From Pyrenochaeta sp. MPI-SDFR-AT-0127 (Eukaryota; Ascomycota; Dothideomycetes; Pleosporales; Cucurbitariaceae), in the NCBI GenBank assembly GCA_020747015.1, contig JAGTJM010000012.1, positions 372,001-436,000 on the forward strand: 64,000 bases of DNA, read 5' to 3'. Numbering within the stretch: position 1 is the first letter of the stretch; each line of letters begins with the position of its first letter. Below the pieces are notes generated by a model, which worked only from the letters and a program-made list of their open reading frames with translations, was not told the DNA's origin and did no database searches. The translations under genes were made by a program, and so were the position numbers. Shown in pieces: positions 23,340-35,373 of this stretch.

Positions 23340-24977
23340 TGTGCCGAGTGGAGAGCGTCCAAGGCCAGAGCCGTAATTGTGCCAACGAGTGTAGAGAAGC
23401 TATAAATCAAAGAAGGCCTTCACACGCATCGCCGTAGCTCCAAAGTCCCGAAGAGTAGGAGATGGTGAATGGTTGCGCTGATCGCCAATCAGACGACAAC
23501 GGGACCGACGAGGGAAGCTGGGGAGACGGCGGTGGTGTAGATATGCGCTTCCAAGCTCGCTGCAACCGATGCAAAAAGTCAAAAGTCAAGATCCAGAAAG
23601 AAAGGGAGGAGGCCAAAGGACGTCAAGACTGGCGGCCGAGCACAGATTTGTGGAAGTGCACCTTGGCCTGCGTTGAAGCCGGGTGGGACGCTTCTTCTTC
23701 TTCAGGAACGCGGCCCTGCACCTGGGACGCGGCTCACAGGGCGGCATGCGGGCGCTGACTGGTGCCAAGAGCGCAAGGTGGGCCGTTTTGATCCAGTGGC
23801 TGCTCTCCCTTGAGGAAGACATCACAGGCTTCGTCGTCTTGGACTCTCCAGGGAATGCATGGCCGCCTGCTGCGACTCTGGGGGATGACTTAGTTGACTG
23901 CTGCTAATCCTGGGACGCCGCTGGCAGTGGTGTCGCGTGCAGATGACCATCCACCGAACCAGCGGCATTCATCGCCAGACGTCCTCTTGTCCTCTGCATT
24001 TCTGGCCAGGTGCCGTGCTTCCTCCTCTAACCATGGCCCGACAGACCCAAACTCTTCCAAGGCGTCCCAGGCATGTAGCACAGAGGACCAGCCTGCTCCA
24101 TGCTCCACACCAGCACCTCGAGTCGTCTCCCGAGAATAGCACACCGAATACGATGTCCATCACGAACCCATCTCGCCATGCCCAGCTCGTGTTCGCCTAA
24201 CCCATCCCAGAGCTGCGTCTATTGGGTGTCAAAGGCGTCGCGACAAGGCCTGCTAACGAGCGCCGCTGAGGAAACAAGCACGCGGAAAGATAATCGTTTC
24301 CACCTTGGCGCTGACGCGGAGGCCGGCCGCTCTAACCGGGCACCCAAGTCAGGGGTGGCCTCGGGACGTTGCGACGTGCAACACATCTCCATGATCTTCA
24401 GTTTTCGATAAATTGCTGCTTCATGCTGAGCGTCGCCGGCATCCTACCAAGCGCGAACCCTCGCCCTTCTCCCAAGACCGCGCGAGCAAGGCATGGAGCC
24501 TATGGCGCCCTCCAAGGCGGAAACACGGCTCCACTCGCTCCTGCCCCTTCTACACGAGTAATGTGGCCTTCGCAATGTAATTGATTATTGGCGGAGCGTC
24601 GTACTCCACCGCCACAGAGCACCACTACGCGTACAGTCGTTACGACAAATTTGGTGCTTCTGGTTGTTTGAACACCGCTGTTCCTTTTGAAACAGCCCCC
24701 CTTATATACTGCGACTATCTATTCCCTAATCCAACTCTGTCTGCTCGTCTTATCACACCTGCAATCTATACACCTGTCCTATTCCACAACCTGCTTGTCG
24801 TCATCCGGTGCGCCCCCAGGGCCCCCGTTCGTAGCATACATCAAGTGCTTGAAGCCACCCTCTTGAACATCAGGAAAGGTATCTGGCGTAGGCCGCTTCA
24901 CCCTTGCCCACAAGATTTCCACCTCCAATCCCGCCACACTTTCCGGGCAAACGACCGTATCATCTGCCTAGAAACAA
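23340..24977. other. Intergenic, 1.6 kb
   Basis: Between two minus-strand genes. A TATATA-type sequence occurs near 24692 on the plus strand. Open frames present have no convincing motif. Confidence 0.4.
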
Positions 24978-27098
24978 TCAGCCATTCATTGCGAAGATAG
25001 GAATTGTGGCAATCACAAGGGTGAGACGTACAATAGCAATCTTCCATGCCATATGTTCCTGCAGATATGTTCCCACAGCAATTTCGTCCAAATTCCCCAA
25101 CTGCCCTTTCCTGGCCCTGTCTTCGAGTGCGTGGGTCAATGCAATCACACCGTTCATTTTCATGTCCATTTGCTGTGCTCCCCTACTGTCTTTCACAGCG
25201 CTGTGTTGAAATCCTGTATACCCCACAAACCCGGGATCAGACATCCACCTCGAAGCATCGGACGAGGATTCCTTTAACTCTTGGACAGCGCCGAGGAAGA
25301 CATATACCTTGATCGCACCTTCGGATCCGTATTTCTGTGTACGAACATTGGCGACATAGTGGTATTGCACGACGCTGGTGGATGAAACGGACGCAGTCGT
25401 AGTTGCTGAAGGGGAGTTCGATGTTGCTAGCAACATCACTGATGGTTTGTTAGGACCTGTTTCAGACACTGATTGAAGCGTAGGCTCCAACTCCCACGAA
25501 AAATGCGACGTCGCATTCGGTCCATACAGTGCGTTTACCCTTTGAACAAGGGTTTTATCATCCGTCAAGCCTATGAGTTCTGGATACGTGTAGCCAAAGA
25601 CGGTATGGCCGCGAACACTTGCTGAGGTCCAGAACTCGCCTGCCTCATTACGGTGGAAGGGATGTAGGGCTGTTGTAGTGAGTATCTACAATAATCAGAG
25701 AAGGTGCACTTACGAGTGTTTTCGTCCGAGTATGAATTTGCTGGTGCTGTAAATGTGGCGTCGCGGTTTGTGTGATTTGTAACATAGCTATCAGGGTTCA
25801 AGGCTTGCCATATAGCAAGCATGCGATCAGTGTTCCTAGATTCAGTCAACTCAAGATCTCTAGATACTTCTTTGGATCTCCACGCACGCATGTAACAACC
25901 AAAAGATTGGATCAAATGCGGAATATGCAGTTGCCCACATATGGCCACGGGCACCAACAGTGTTATGCAACGTATCGTGTAGCGATTCCAGGCTGTCTGG
26001 AACACCGCCCTGGACCGTGTCCTTGCGTCCTGCCAGATTGTTACTGATGCTGTGGTAATCCTTTTGCATCGCTAGCATTTGGTACGTTCGCTCCCTTAGC
26101 TGATTTGCATTCATGTCCAACCCGTACGCAACAAGATGATCCTGACTCTGTGCACTCTCACTCTGGTTCGTCGGGTATCGTTTTGTCGAATTCCAAAGTA
26201 TCCAAGGTTCAATGGCCCGACCAGAGGGAAGATTTTCTGCTTCTCCCCTCCCTTGATCATCTCTGAAGTCATCAATGGGTACTGGATGGAATGTATATGC
26301 ATACAGAGGGTTCGATATGATACTCCTCGTCGTCGTGTTTCCGTTGGTGTTTTCAACCTCAATAGTTTTTGCTTGTATTATCCATGGGTATGAACCTGTG
26401 CCTACTGGAGGTACAGCGGCGGCATCCCAATATGGGATCCTGAATGTTGCAAGTGCATTCTCCATTCTATCCTTTGCTTCCCCGTTTGGAAATTCTGACA
26501 CGACTTCACGAGCGTGGGAGTAAATCAATTCCTGTACATATAAGCCGGTACCACCAGGCTGTAAAATCAGTCCACTCACCTCTATAAGAGCAAGATAGGG
26601 CCTGTGCCAGATTGGGAAAATATTGCTACCATGTGCACAGTAGCCGTTACCTCCTTCATAATGCTTTTCAACCCCATCCCATGCTATGAAAGGTCGGCCA
26701 TGTATGCCTATAGCCCATCATCAGCGTTTGTGTTGCTCGAGACTCAGACACCCTCGTGACAAAGTGCACATACCAGCGACCTGATAATAGGAGAGCTTGT
26801 CTTCTTGGTTTGTGCTCTGAAATCGTTGCAGTCCCAGTAGGTAGAGATTGAGCTGGTCTTTGTTGTGTTCGAGTTCCCGGATTTCAAGTCGAGGATGCGT
26901 TGTGTCGACTCCAAGTCCACGAACGCCCAAGACAGCATGGACGGGAGAAGTAATAGCCTGACGCCTTATTGGGATTGCATTATCGCTTCCAACATGGCCT
27001 CTGTGATTATGCAGTACCGCTTTGGAGCATACAGGAGAGTATAAAAAGTTGATTGAAAGCAAGAGGGGCAGAATGCTAACGAGCATGACAAAAGTCAT
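24978..27098 (-). CDS. Tyrosinase (polyphenol oxidase), secreted
   Basis: Type 3 copper oxidase that hydroxylates monophenols and oxidises diphenols to quinones, feeding melanin-type pigments. Five exons, 26774-27098, 26580-26707, 25888-26531, 25714-25835 and 24978-25669, give 636 residues; introns are 44-66 nt and all phases close. The start at 27098 is the first ATG and yields a hydrophobic signal peptide. CuA ligands lie in IHGRPF, YCAHGS and PIWHRPY; the Cys two before the second His is the one forming a thioether in fungal tyrosinases. CuB is SLHDTLHNTVG and FDPIFWLLHANTDR, where the usual HH pair is LH. A Ser/Thr-rich stretch and a C-terminal domain follow, ending in a hydrophobic tail. 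Several N-glycosylation sequons are visible. Confidence 0.94.
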
Positions 27099-28222
27099 AT
27101 GGAACTGTGCTTTGTAAGAACTCAAAAGACCAAATTCGATTAGATATGGCTGCTGAAACGAATGTTTTCAAGCCTGTCGAGACTCCATCGTAAGCAAAGG
27201 GGTCCGCCGAGTAAGCCAAAAGGAACCACATGAATCCCGCCAGTTCCTGAAATTAGGCTTCTCACAAAAGTAGCGTGATATGTGGGATATTAGTACTAGT
27301 CCGTGTCTCAAGGTGCACCTAGTAACTATTCTACATGGTCATCCCGCTACGGGTCCATTCTTCTGAAGCTGTGACTTCCAATTCTGGAAACATAACCCAG
27401 CTGATATATTGTCCTCTACATGTTACCTAGAGTAAGCCACGATGAAGGATGCAAGGTGGCTTCCGTCAATGTTGCACCCCCAAGACAGTACAAGAAAAAT
27501 AGTGTGCCTGACTCCATACAGGTTAACCTAGAGGACGATTGTATGTAACTTCATCGGTTCTATCGTGCAACCGCGAAGCCGTTTAGGCCACTCCTACATG
27601 CAGCCGGGCGTTGACAGGAAAAGGCGCAAAGGTTTGAAGTTGCTTTGCTAGATTTTAGGAGCTCAAAAACCTTAGGTCTTGAAAAAACCAAAGTTAGCCC
27701 GATGCTATTGGTGTTGTATTGATTAAATAGGGTTGACGTTGATGAGGGTGCACAAGGTCACGCATGTGGCCCATACTTGGCTCTTACCAAAATACGAAAC
27801 ACCAGTCTGGCCTGAATGCTTAGCTCTCACAACACGATGCATGTAGCATGGAGATTCAATTCAAGGTCCACACCTTGTAAAACCCATGCAAGAGGTGCAA
27901 ATTGTCGCAGACAAAGTGGTTCTTTGGCCATCGTTCATGTTCCAGGCCCAAGTTCCTGTCATAATGTAACGCACTGTTCAGACTCAATGAAGATGAAAAT
28001 CGTTTGGCTATCTACGAGCCGCAACATTGGTACTCATACTCACTAACCCCAGAGATCCCCCGAAGTAATTGTACAGACCGTGATAAAGAACTCCAACTGA
28101 TGACCAACGCCAGGATCGAGGCCTATTCAGCACCTCATACGCACGTCCAATGGCAGTACAGGATATTCAGCTGTACCAACCATACGTTCACCGGGAATTC
28201 CATACTACAGAGGAGTTGCCTC
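27099..28222. other. Intergenic, 1.1 kb
   Basis: Upstream of tyrosinase and downstream of ssr4. No gene, RNA or repeat recognised. Confidence 0.45.
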
Positions 28223-30353
28223 CTATGCATTATCTCCATCACCCGTCTCATCATGGTGCATCTCAGTACCGTGGAACGCATCACCAAACGCTGAATCGTC
28301 CACAAGGTCCAAGCCCATGTTATCATCATCCCCGTAGTCCGCAAGTGCATCTCCGGCACTGTCAAGGTTATCAAAACTTCCAAAGTCGGCAGTGTCAAAC
28401 ATGCTACCTGCTTCAGCTTCAACTGTGGACGAAGGTATGGCCCCTGAGGCAGTCGTTGCAACATTGGCGCTTGTGCTAGACTGTTCAGGATTGCCAGTCG
28501 GCTGCTGTGCATCACCTGGCTGATCGTCGACCATGACCCATTCATCTCCCTTGTCTCCCGTGCCTGTCATACCCGACATCTCCACGTCAAGGTCCAGGAG
28601 GTCGTCACCTACATCTACATCGAGCGTTGTGTCTGGTTGATCGAACGTTGGCACTTGGTTGACGTTGCTAACCGCCCCGCTTGGTGTACCTATAGCGGAT
28701 TGTGACTGGCTTGGAGGTTGTGACAGTGCGGGTAATGAGATGTTACCAATGGGCGTTCCCGACAATGATCCAGAACCATACTGGTCAAGTAAACTTGCAG
28801 CGGAGTTCTCCTCCAATGTTCCATCATTGTTCAAGCCGTTTGATGTTCCGTTTGCGTTTTGTTGACCTCCATCGCCGTTGACTTGGGCCTTAGGAGGCGA
28901 CGGTTGCTGTGCCTCAATAAAGCCGCCCTTTTCCACGCAGACGACTGACTTCTTAGCGTCGAATGTAACACCTAGCGACTTTTCTAGATCTTGTACAACT
29001 TCTTCCAGTGGATTCGTACCATCGGCATCGCTATCTGCAGCGCGTGACAGATCTCGTAATCGCCGTTCGGCCTTGATGTAGGTCCGGGTTCGCTTCAATT
29101 GGGCCATCTTCTTCGCGTGCTCAGCATTCATCTTATCGATCTCGGCTTGCTCCTTTGTTGTGTACTCTGATACTCGTTTCTCGAAGTCTTTGAGTTGGTC
29201 AGGATCCAACTTGTAGTAGTTTTTGATCTGGTAGTTATCCTTCCCGACTTCTGGGTTGTCTGCTCCTGAGACATCTAAGATACCGGCAGTCAGTGGAGCA
29301 AGCTCACCCATAAGACCTAGGCCAAGGTCAATGGGCGCAATCTTTCCGACAGCATATGGTGATGAAAATATCTCTTCCATCCATTCGTGATGTTGCTTGT
29401 ACCTTGACAAGCTGATCTCGCGGGGAGTCAAAAAGTCAAAGGCATCCTGTGTCGCATTCTCCTCTTCCTCAAGTGACGTGTCTGGCACTGCCGCACCCGC
29501 AACGGGTTGGCGAATTTGGGGCTGTGTTGGCAGGCGCGGCCGCTTGGCGGGTGGAGGCTGCGCTGCATATGGCCGTCCTGGCTGCATTGGGTTGTAGTAT
29601 GGCTGTTGGCCTCTCATAGCAGCCGGCTGTCCAAATTCAACCTTCGGCCAATTGGCCTGATCAACGAGCATGAACTCTTTGCGCATCAATGGCCCAGCAG
29701 CTTGCAGCTGAGCACGCATCTGTAGTTGCGCATGCACCTCACGGGGGATAGGTATTTGGCCGGCTGGAATCCGATGTTGTGGTTCTGCTGGCCTGTAATG
29801 CACCAGCCATAGGTTTGGATCCGTGGTACCAGGGCCTGCTGCTATTCTGTAGCGGAAACGGGAATGCACTGCGTATGGCTCGTGTGGGTAATTGAACCCG
29901 CTATTATGTACGAGGACCTGAAGTGTCTAAGGGGCGTTAGAATCAATCAAGAAATGAGGTTTATCCTAGAGCGCTTACATAGCCTCGCACGTTCATATCG
30001 TACGCTGTCTCAGCATCTGCCCAGACCATTCCGTCCGAAGCGAAATGCGTCTGCATGCGTGGAGGCTGCCATGTAAGAATAACAGTACCATCTTGGGGAG
30101 GGGATGCGAAGTATGTCCATGCGACGGGTGAGGTGTCGCGCACTATCTGCGGGCCTTTGATGAGATATTCGAGCGCCTGCGTAGGCTGAAGACTTGGTAA
30201 GGTAGGGAATCGATATGAAGATATCAAGTGGACATGGGCGAGCTGGACGATTAGCTGCGAAAGACAATGGAGGACTGAAGGCTCACTCACGAGGTGATTC
30301 GGCACCTGCGCGCTGGGATCGGGCGCACTGTAGGGCTGGTTCATGCCGTACAT
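28223..30353 (-). CDS. ssr4: SWI/SNF and RSC complex subunit Ssr4
   Basis: Fungal-specific subunit shared by the SWI/SNF and RSC chromatin remodelling complexes, nuclear. Two exons, 29979-30353 and 28223-29926, joined in phase 0 by a 52-nt intron, give 692 residues. The N-terminal ~230 residues match the Ssr4 family: SPVAWTYFASPPQDGTVILTWQPP, HEPYAVHSRFRYRIAAGPG and LWLVHYRP. Next come a Pro/Gln-rich linker, the FLTPREISLSRYKQHHEWMEEIFSS segment, a helical region around LKRTRTYIKAERRLRDL, and a long acidic Ser/Asn/Gln-rich tail. A perfect-looking 36-nt GTGAGT..CGCAG segment at 30255-30290 is in frame and stop-free; if spliced the protein is 680 residues. It is divergent from the Myb-like gene at 31190. 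Confidence 0.9.
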
Positions 30354-31189
30354 GTTGACTGATTCAATGCGACAACGGTGCCGCGTCGGTCAAGGTTCGT
30401 AGAGGGGCGATGGGGCGAGCGCGAAAGCTGGGGTTGATGTCTTGAATCTTTGGCGCGTTGAGCATAGCGCGACGACCTTCGCCAAGAAATCCTGCATGTT
30501 CCTTACTAAGCATCCTTCACTCGACGTCGGTTTCTCCAGTTCGGCCTCAGATTATGTTGTCCCATCACGAAAATGCATCAGGTACCGCATTTGAAAGCGG
30601 ACAATCAGTGACAAATTTCAATTCTCCTGCTGCAAATTTCGAGCCAGGTTGCCCGAGTCCAGAGAATTGGCAAGCGGTATCATTATCATCTCAACCACCG
30701 TAAACCTGATCGGACACGACAGTCATGGCACAGAAACATCGAGATTCGACTCGTAGTACTATAAAGATTGAATTCGAGAATTTATTATGAACTTTAGATT
30801 GTACTTCTAGGCAGCTTATCCAGCCATATGGTGGGAATGCCTCAAATACTGAACGATCCAGGGCCAGCAGTAAACGTCCGTGACTTCCTCCTCGTACACA
30901 AAGTATAGTAATGAGAGTATGTGGAATATGCTATAGTGGCTTCTACCATGAGACGAGTGCTCACAAGACCTGCTCTCACTCTCATCATGAACGAGCCTTC
31001 ATGCATCCCTCAACGAGAACATCGCGGTGAAAATGAGAGTCTCTGTTCAGCCGTCCTCTCACTTACAATACATATATTGTTTCGCGGCCCCCACTATTGC
31101 CCACCCTCTCTAACTAAATTTCCTTCATTACATCGCAGCCACCAATATTCTGTGCATACCAGCGAAACTCGACAACAAATCCACCCACA
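30354..31189. other. Divergent intergenic region, 836 bp
   Basis: Holds upstream sequences of ssr4 (minus) and the first Myb-like gene (plus). No named motif recognised. Confidence 0.45.
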
Positions 31190-31731
31190 ATGTCTGACAA
31201 CGAAGGTACACTCAAGGGCAACGGAGCCAAGGGCTCAGCTGCTGGTTGGACCGAACATGAAGTGGTGAGGACATACGTCGCCATTTTATAGTCTCAGGAC
31301 TAATGATTCATAGCTTGTGTACTTGCTCAGCGCCATTGAGCACTCCAACCTCAAAATTGACTTCGCGGTACTCCTTAACATCCCTAATCCTCAAATTTCG
31401 AGCACTAACATACTTCCAGGCTGCTCCTGTTCCGTTCGGTCGCAATGCCAACGGTTGCTCTCAGAAGTTTCACAGAATCAAGCATGCTCTACGATCTGAA
31501 ATTGATGCTCTCAAGTCCGGTGAGCCATTCGCTTCTTCTGCTGAGGGCACTCCCAAGAAGACGGCAACTCCACGCAAGCGCAAGCTCAAGGGCGAAAATG
31601 AACTCAATGAAAACGCTGATGGTAGCCCAAAGAAGCGTGGACGACCCAAGAAAAATGCCCAAGCTGGTGGCGAGGAGGAAATCAACGTCAAAATAGAGAA
31701 GGCCGAGGAGAAGCCTGAAGATGAGCCTTGA
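31190..31731 (+). CDS. Myb-like DNA-binding protein, tandem paralogue 1
   Basis: Three exons, 31190-31264, 31314-31367 and 31420-31731, give 146 residues; introns (49 and 52 nt) are both phase 0. The N-terminal ~75 residues form a single Myb/SANT-like helical domain of a type common in filamentous fungi: GWTEHEVLVYLLSAIEHS, then GRNANGCSQKFHRIKHALRSEI. The C-terminal half is basic and disordered, with PKKTATPRKRKLKG and an AT-hook-like KKRGRPKK core, ending acidic. Such proteins are presumed nuclear DNA binders; targets are unknown. The gene at 32227 has the same exon plan and alignable sequence, so the two arose by tandem duplication. The AT-hook core GRPK is intact here but altered in the partner. 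Confidence 0.85.
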
Positions 31732-32226
31732 AGCATTGTGAGAGTGACGACTATGGGTAGTAACGCGGATTGAAGATGTTCATCATGGAGGTTTGGTAGC
31801 ACTTTTTGGAGTCCTTGACAGCTCATCGTGCTGCATGAAGAGGCTTTCTTTTCTTAATTTCTTTCTTTTTTTTTCAGTATCATTGACGCTGGGTTCAGCT
31901 GGGCTTCCTCAAGAACTCCACATTTGCAATGCATATGCGATGGAAAAGTAATTATTCAAACTAGATTTGGCGTCCGCATCCCATTTTGACCAGTTACACA
32001 TTATGATCTCATATTCACCAGCTAAAAACTATTCTCACCTTCACCTGAGTCCCGTCTTAGCTAGAGGTAAGTGCCACCTCTCATGTACATACATACATAA
32101 CCTCACACCTTTCACATTCTTTCCAAAAGAAAAGCGTCCCCTTTAGCAGTCCAGGCTGTAGCCAGCATCCAATATTCCACAACACTACAGCTCACACCTT
32201 CACTTGCCTGCGTAGCCCCAGATAGC
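31732..32226. other. Spacer between the Myb-like paralogues, 495 bp
   Basis: 3' region of paralogue 1 (with a T-rich stretch near 31850) and promoter of paralogue 2. Nothing else seen. Confidence 0.45.
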
Positions 32227-32783
32227 ATGTGCGACGACGAGAACAACAGGGCCAATAGTGGTAAAGGCTGGACCGACCGCCAGCGTGTATGTCGAATTCT
32301 GCCTCATCTCCCCACACGGTCCACACTAACACACTGACAGCTCGCATACTTCTTCAGCCTCGTCGAATTTTCCAAGGCCAAGCTTGATTACGTCGTGAGT
32401 CTCTTCTATGCCCATCTTTCGCGAACCTATCCCTAGTAAAGCCCCAAACCAATGCTAACAATGCATAGAACGCACCTCGTCCCGAGGGTAAATCTGTCGG
32501 CGCCTGCCAGATCATGGTGCATCGCCTCAAAGGCACACTCAAAGACGACCTGGCCGTGCTTAAAGGCGGAGAGAGGGCTGAGGAGGACACGCCCAAGAAG
32601 CCTGCTACGCCCCGTAAACGCAAAACTAAGGGCGAGGGTGAGGAGACCAGCGCCACTCCCACGAAGCGCGGCCGTAAGAAGAAGGAAGATGTTCAGGCAG
32701 AGGATCAGGGCGAGGATGACAAGATCTTGGTCGTCAAGGCGGAACCCCATGATGAAGAATCTTGGATTGAGGCTGAAACCTGA
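32227..32783 (+). CDS. Myb-like DNA-binding protein, tandem paralogue 2
   Basis: Exons 32227-32286, 32341-32394 and 32469-32783 give 142 residues; introns are 54 and 74 nt, both phase 0, at the same positions as in paralogue 1, and exon 2 is 54 nt in both. The Myb-like domain reads GKGWTDRQR, LAYFFSLVEFSKAKLDYV and RPEGKSVGACQIMVHRLKGTL. The tail keeps the DTPKKPATPRKRKTKGE segment seen in its neighbour and has KRGRKKKED where paralogue 1 has the AT-hook core. It ends in an acidic stretch. Divergence between the copies is high in the domain and lower in the basic linker, so the duplication is not recent. A nuclear DNA-binding role is inferred from the family. Confidence 0.83.
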
Positions 32784-33430
32784 ACCTTGGAGGAGTCCCT
32801 CAAAGTACAGGTATCCAGGCAGAGCTTCTTCTGCGATAGGCGTAGACCAAGTTCAAGCCCTGGCGCTTTTTAGGTACGGATTTTTGGACAATGGTGGCGC
32901 TGGAGGGCACAAGGCGTCCTATCTACTGCGATTCTTGTAATCTCAATCCTTTTGCCGCGCATTCAGCGCTCGGGGTGGCACGGAACCGTTGGAAACACTC
33001 TGAGCACCTCGGCTTAGAATTGTGGAGGCGATGGAATGAATCGAGAAAAGTATACTTGATTGATAGGCAAGGAAATCGAAAGGGTATCTAGGCTATCTCA
33101 AACATCAAACCTTCAGTCGTAACATCATACTCACATCCCCAATGGGTGTCTTTCACTAATGACAACAGACAGCTTATAACTCCTACTCCCAGTGTATCAA
33201 ACCCAAATCCAATTTGGAAAAGAGCAATCTAGAACACAGCTTTTTTCTCATGGCCCCAAAAGATCCGCAGGTTGCCTCACGCTGAAGCTAATCAGCAACA
33301 CAAAATCCGCATGTATACTTTCAGGCCCCGTATTTAATCCAGATGCATATGCGAGTCATACTTCGTACAGTCGTGAGTGCTCAAGAACTCGTGTTTACAA
33401 TCTAGCCGCTTGGTCCGACAGTGTGGTTGT
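32784..33430. other. Convergent intergenic region, 647 bp
   Basis: Between the 3' ends of Myb-like paralogue 2 and the patatin-like gene. No feature recognised. Confidence 0.45.
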
Positions 33431-35373
33431 TCATCGTGTAAACTCCGGCTTGGTAGCTTTGTTGACTATAGGTGGCGGCCCATCTGTATCTGGATACGGC
33501 AGCGGTGCACCAGGTGGTGGCCGAGAGAAAGCTGAGCCAGCAGGTGGCGATGTGCGTGCTCCAGAAAGGCCTGGCGGCCGTGTCCCATCCTGCAATGGTG
33601 TCTTGGGAGGTCTGGGTGGCGGATACTGTAATCGTTCCTCAAAGCTTGGCCGGGAGGAGCTATGCATGGAATCCGGGCGTCCTGATGAGAACTGCTCGTC
33701 TGAGCGTCGTCCTGGAGCGACGAGTTCGCCCGAGTGGCGTGGTGGAAGATCATTCCTGAGTGGTTGCGGAAACTCATCTGACGATACTACAAGATACTTG
33801 TCGTTTTCAGAGTGCCTGTTGGGGTCCAACAGCTGAGGGCGGTGTGCGGGATGAATTGACGCATAGTACTCGGGCGTCAACTCCTCGGCCGGCAGCTCCA
33901 CGGCGAGTGGAGAAGGGTCTGGAACGGTAGGAAGGGGTTTGTTGGGCGCCTGGGCACCTACGTATGACGACACGCCTTTCTGTGCGCGCTCCCATCGCAC
34001 TTTCGCGAAGTGTATCCGTGCAATCTTCGCGGCTGCGTCCATTGTCATGCCTTGCACGCTCTTTTCAGCCAAGTACATGCGGGTATTGGTACTGATCTCG
34101 GCCAGGGCATTCCATTCGTTCATTCCAAACTCGCCCACGCCAACGTTAACATTCAGGCGGTAGTAGTTTTCGGGATTGACATGACGTTTCGCGAGGTGGT
34201 CCTTCATCTCTTTATGTGTTTTTTCACAGTCCTCAATCTTTGCAATCAACCTCCGCCTTGCTTCCGCAAAATCACCTATGCCTCCTGACACAAAACCTTC
34301 CCACCAAAGATGTTGTTGGTTATTCGTCCCTTCTGGTCGCTTTCCAGTACCGATACTGAGGAAGACGCCAACGTCTCGTCCAGGCCACTCGTTGCAAACA
34401 GCTTCGTCGAGGACCATAGGAGCCGGATTGTATTTGCCAGTGCCCTCATCGAGAAAGACCGACTGACCGATTTGTATGGGTTTAAACGCCAACGCTGTGG
34501 CAGATGTGGCACGTCCAGCTTGCCAAATGGTTGCGTTTGGCTCAACGGCAGGCTCTTTGCGCGAGTCGTATGAGCGCAGTAGAATCTGGCCGGTGCCAGC
34601 CTTTTTCGTGCCTTTGTACACAGCCGTGACAGCTCTGTCATTGATCAGCATACAAACAACCAGAGTTCTTTGGGGCAAACTTACGTCTTTGTTCGTTCTT
34701 CCCGATTATCGTACAGTTGGGCATGCGGATTCCCCCATTTCATAGCGGCTATTCGCATGTTAACCGGTGTCATGCCAATCTGGCTGTATCTACTGGCGTT
34801 GCTAGCGCTTCTTTGCATGCGACCAGACATTGCACTACCAGGAGTCATTGGCGTTTGAAGGTCCGCTGACGATCCCAGCCCGTTGTGGTTGTCATTGCCT
34901 TCGTCGTCGTAGATGGTGTGTTCTCGTACGCATTCCATGATAGCCTCCTCTAGCTTTGACGCTTTGAACAAGGTAGACCGATATGGGATGCCAGCGAATG
35001 TCTTGTCCGTCTCAAAGACTCTTCTTGTCATCCGCACATATACGTCCTTGCATGTCTCAACGTCCATTCGCAAGCGCCCCAGCATAATAGCAATCAGCCC
35101 ACCGGTGCCAGTCCCGGCGATGAGGTCGAAGTGTTCGCATGGCTTCGGTACCTCGTGGCGCTTTGGTGCTCTGCCTTCGGTTTCGACGAATGTTCGGTGC
35201 ATCAATTCCTGAAGGATGATGAGCATGGAGTACCCCCGCACGCCTCCGCCATCTGTTGAGCCGTGTTAGCACCCGCGCACACCAAAGAGCTGCCTGAACG
35301 ACGTACCTAGTGACAGGATGCGCAGCGGCGGACCCTTTGTCGTATCTTTCCGCCGTACTCCGCTATTTGCCAT
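33431..35373 (-). CDS. Patatin-like protein with altered catalytic serine motif
   Basis: Patatins are lipid acyl hydrolases using a Ser-Asp dyad. Exons 35307-35373, 34685-35252 and 33431-34634 give 612 residues; introns are 54 and 50 nt. The oxyanion-hole motif DGGGVRGY (residues 23-30) is intact and forms across intron 1. The nucleophile motif, normally GxSxG, reads GTGTGG: Gly71 (codon 35107-35109, GGC) stands where Ser is expected. The Asp motif, usually DGG or DGA, is DEG (about 34448). The patatin fold otherwise looks complete (LIAIMLGRLRM, VGVFLSIGTGK). A long Pro/Arg/Ser-rich disordered tail follows, with PPPRPPKTPL. Hydrolase activity is doubtful; a lipid-binding or regulatory role is possible. 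The start at 35373 is chosen because it is the closest in-frame ATG before the domain. Confidence 0.88.

Noticed and set aside
23462..23758. CNRCKKSKVKI in a plus-strand frame, resembling the start of a Zn2Cys6 transcription factor domain
   Set aside because: The third Cys and the rest of the six-Cys motif are missing and no splice gives them; probably chance.
21900..27098. Acyltransferase and tyrosinase as a secondary metabolite cluster
   Set aside because: No backbone synthase, transporter or regulator nearby; 1.6 kb apart with nothing linking them.
33192..33836. 214-residue open frame on the plus strand
   Set aside because: It overlaps the patatin-like coding sequence on the other strand and has no motif; a shadow frame.
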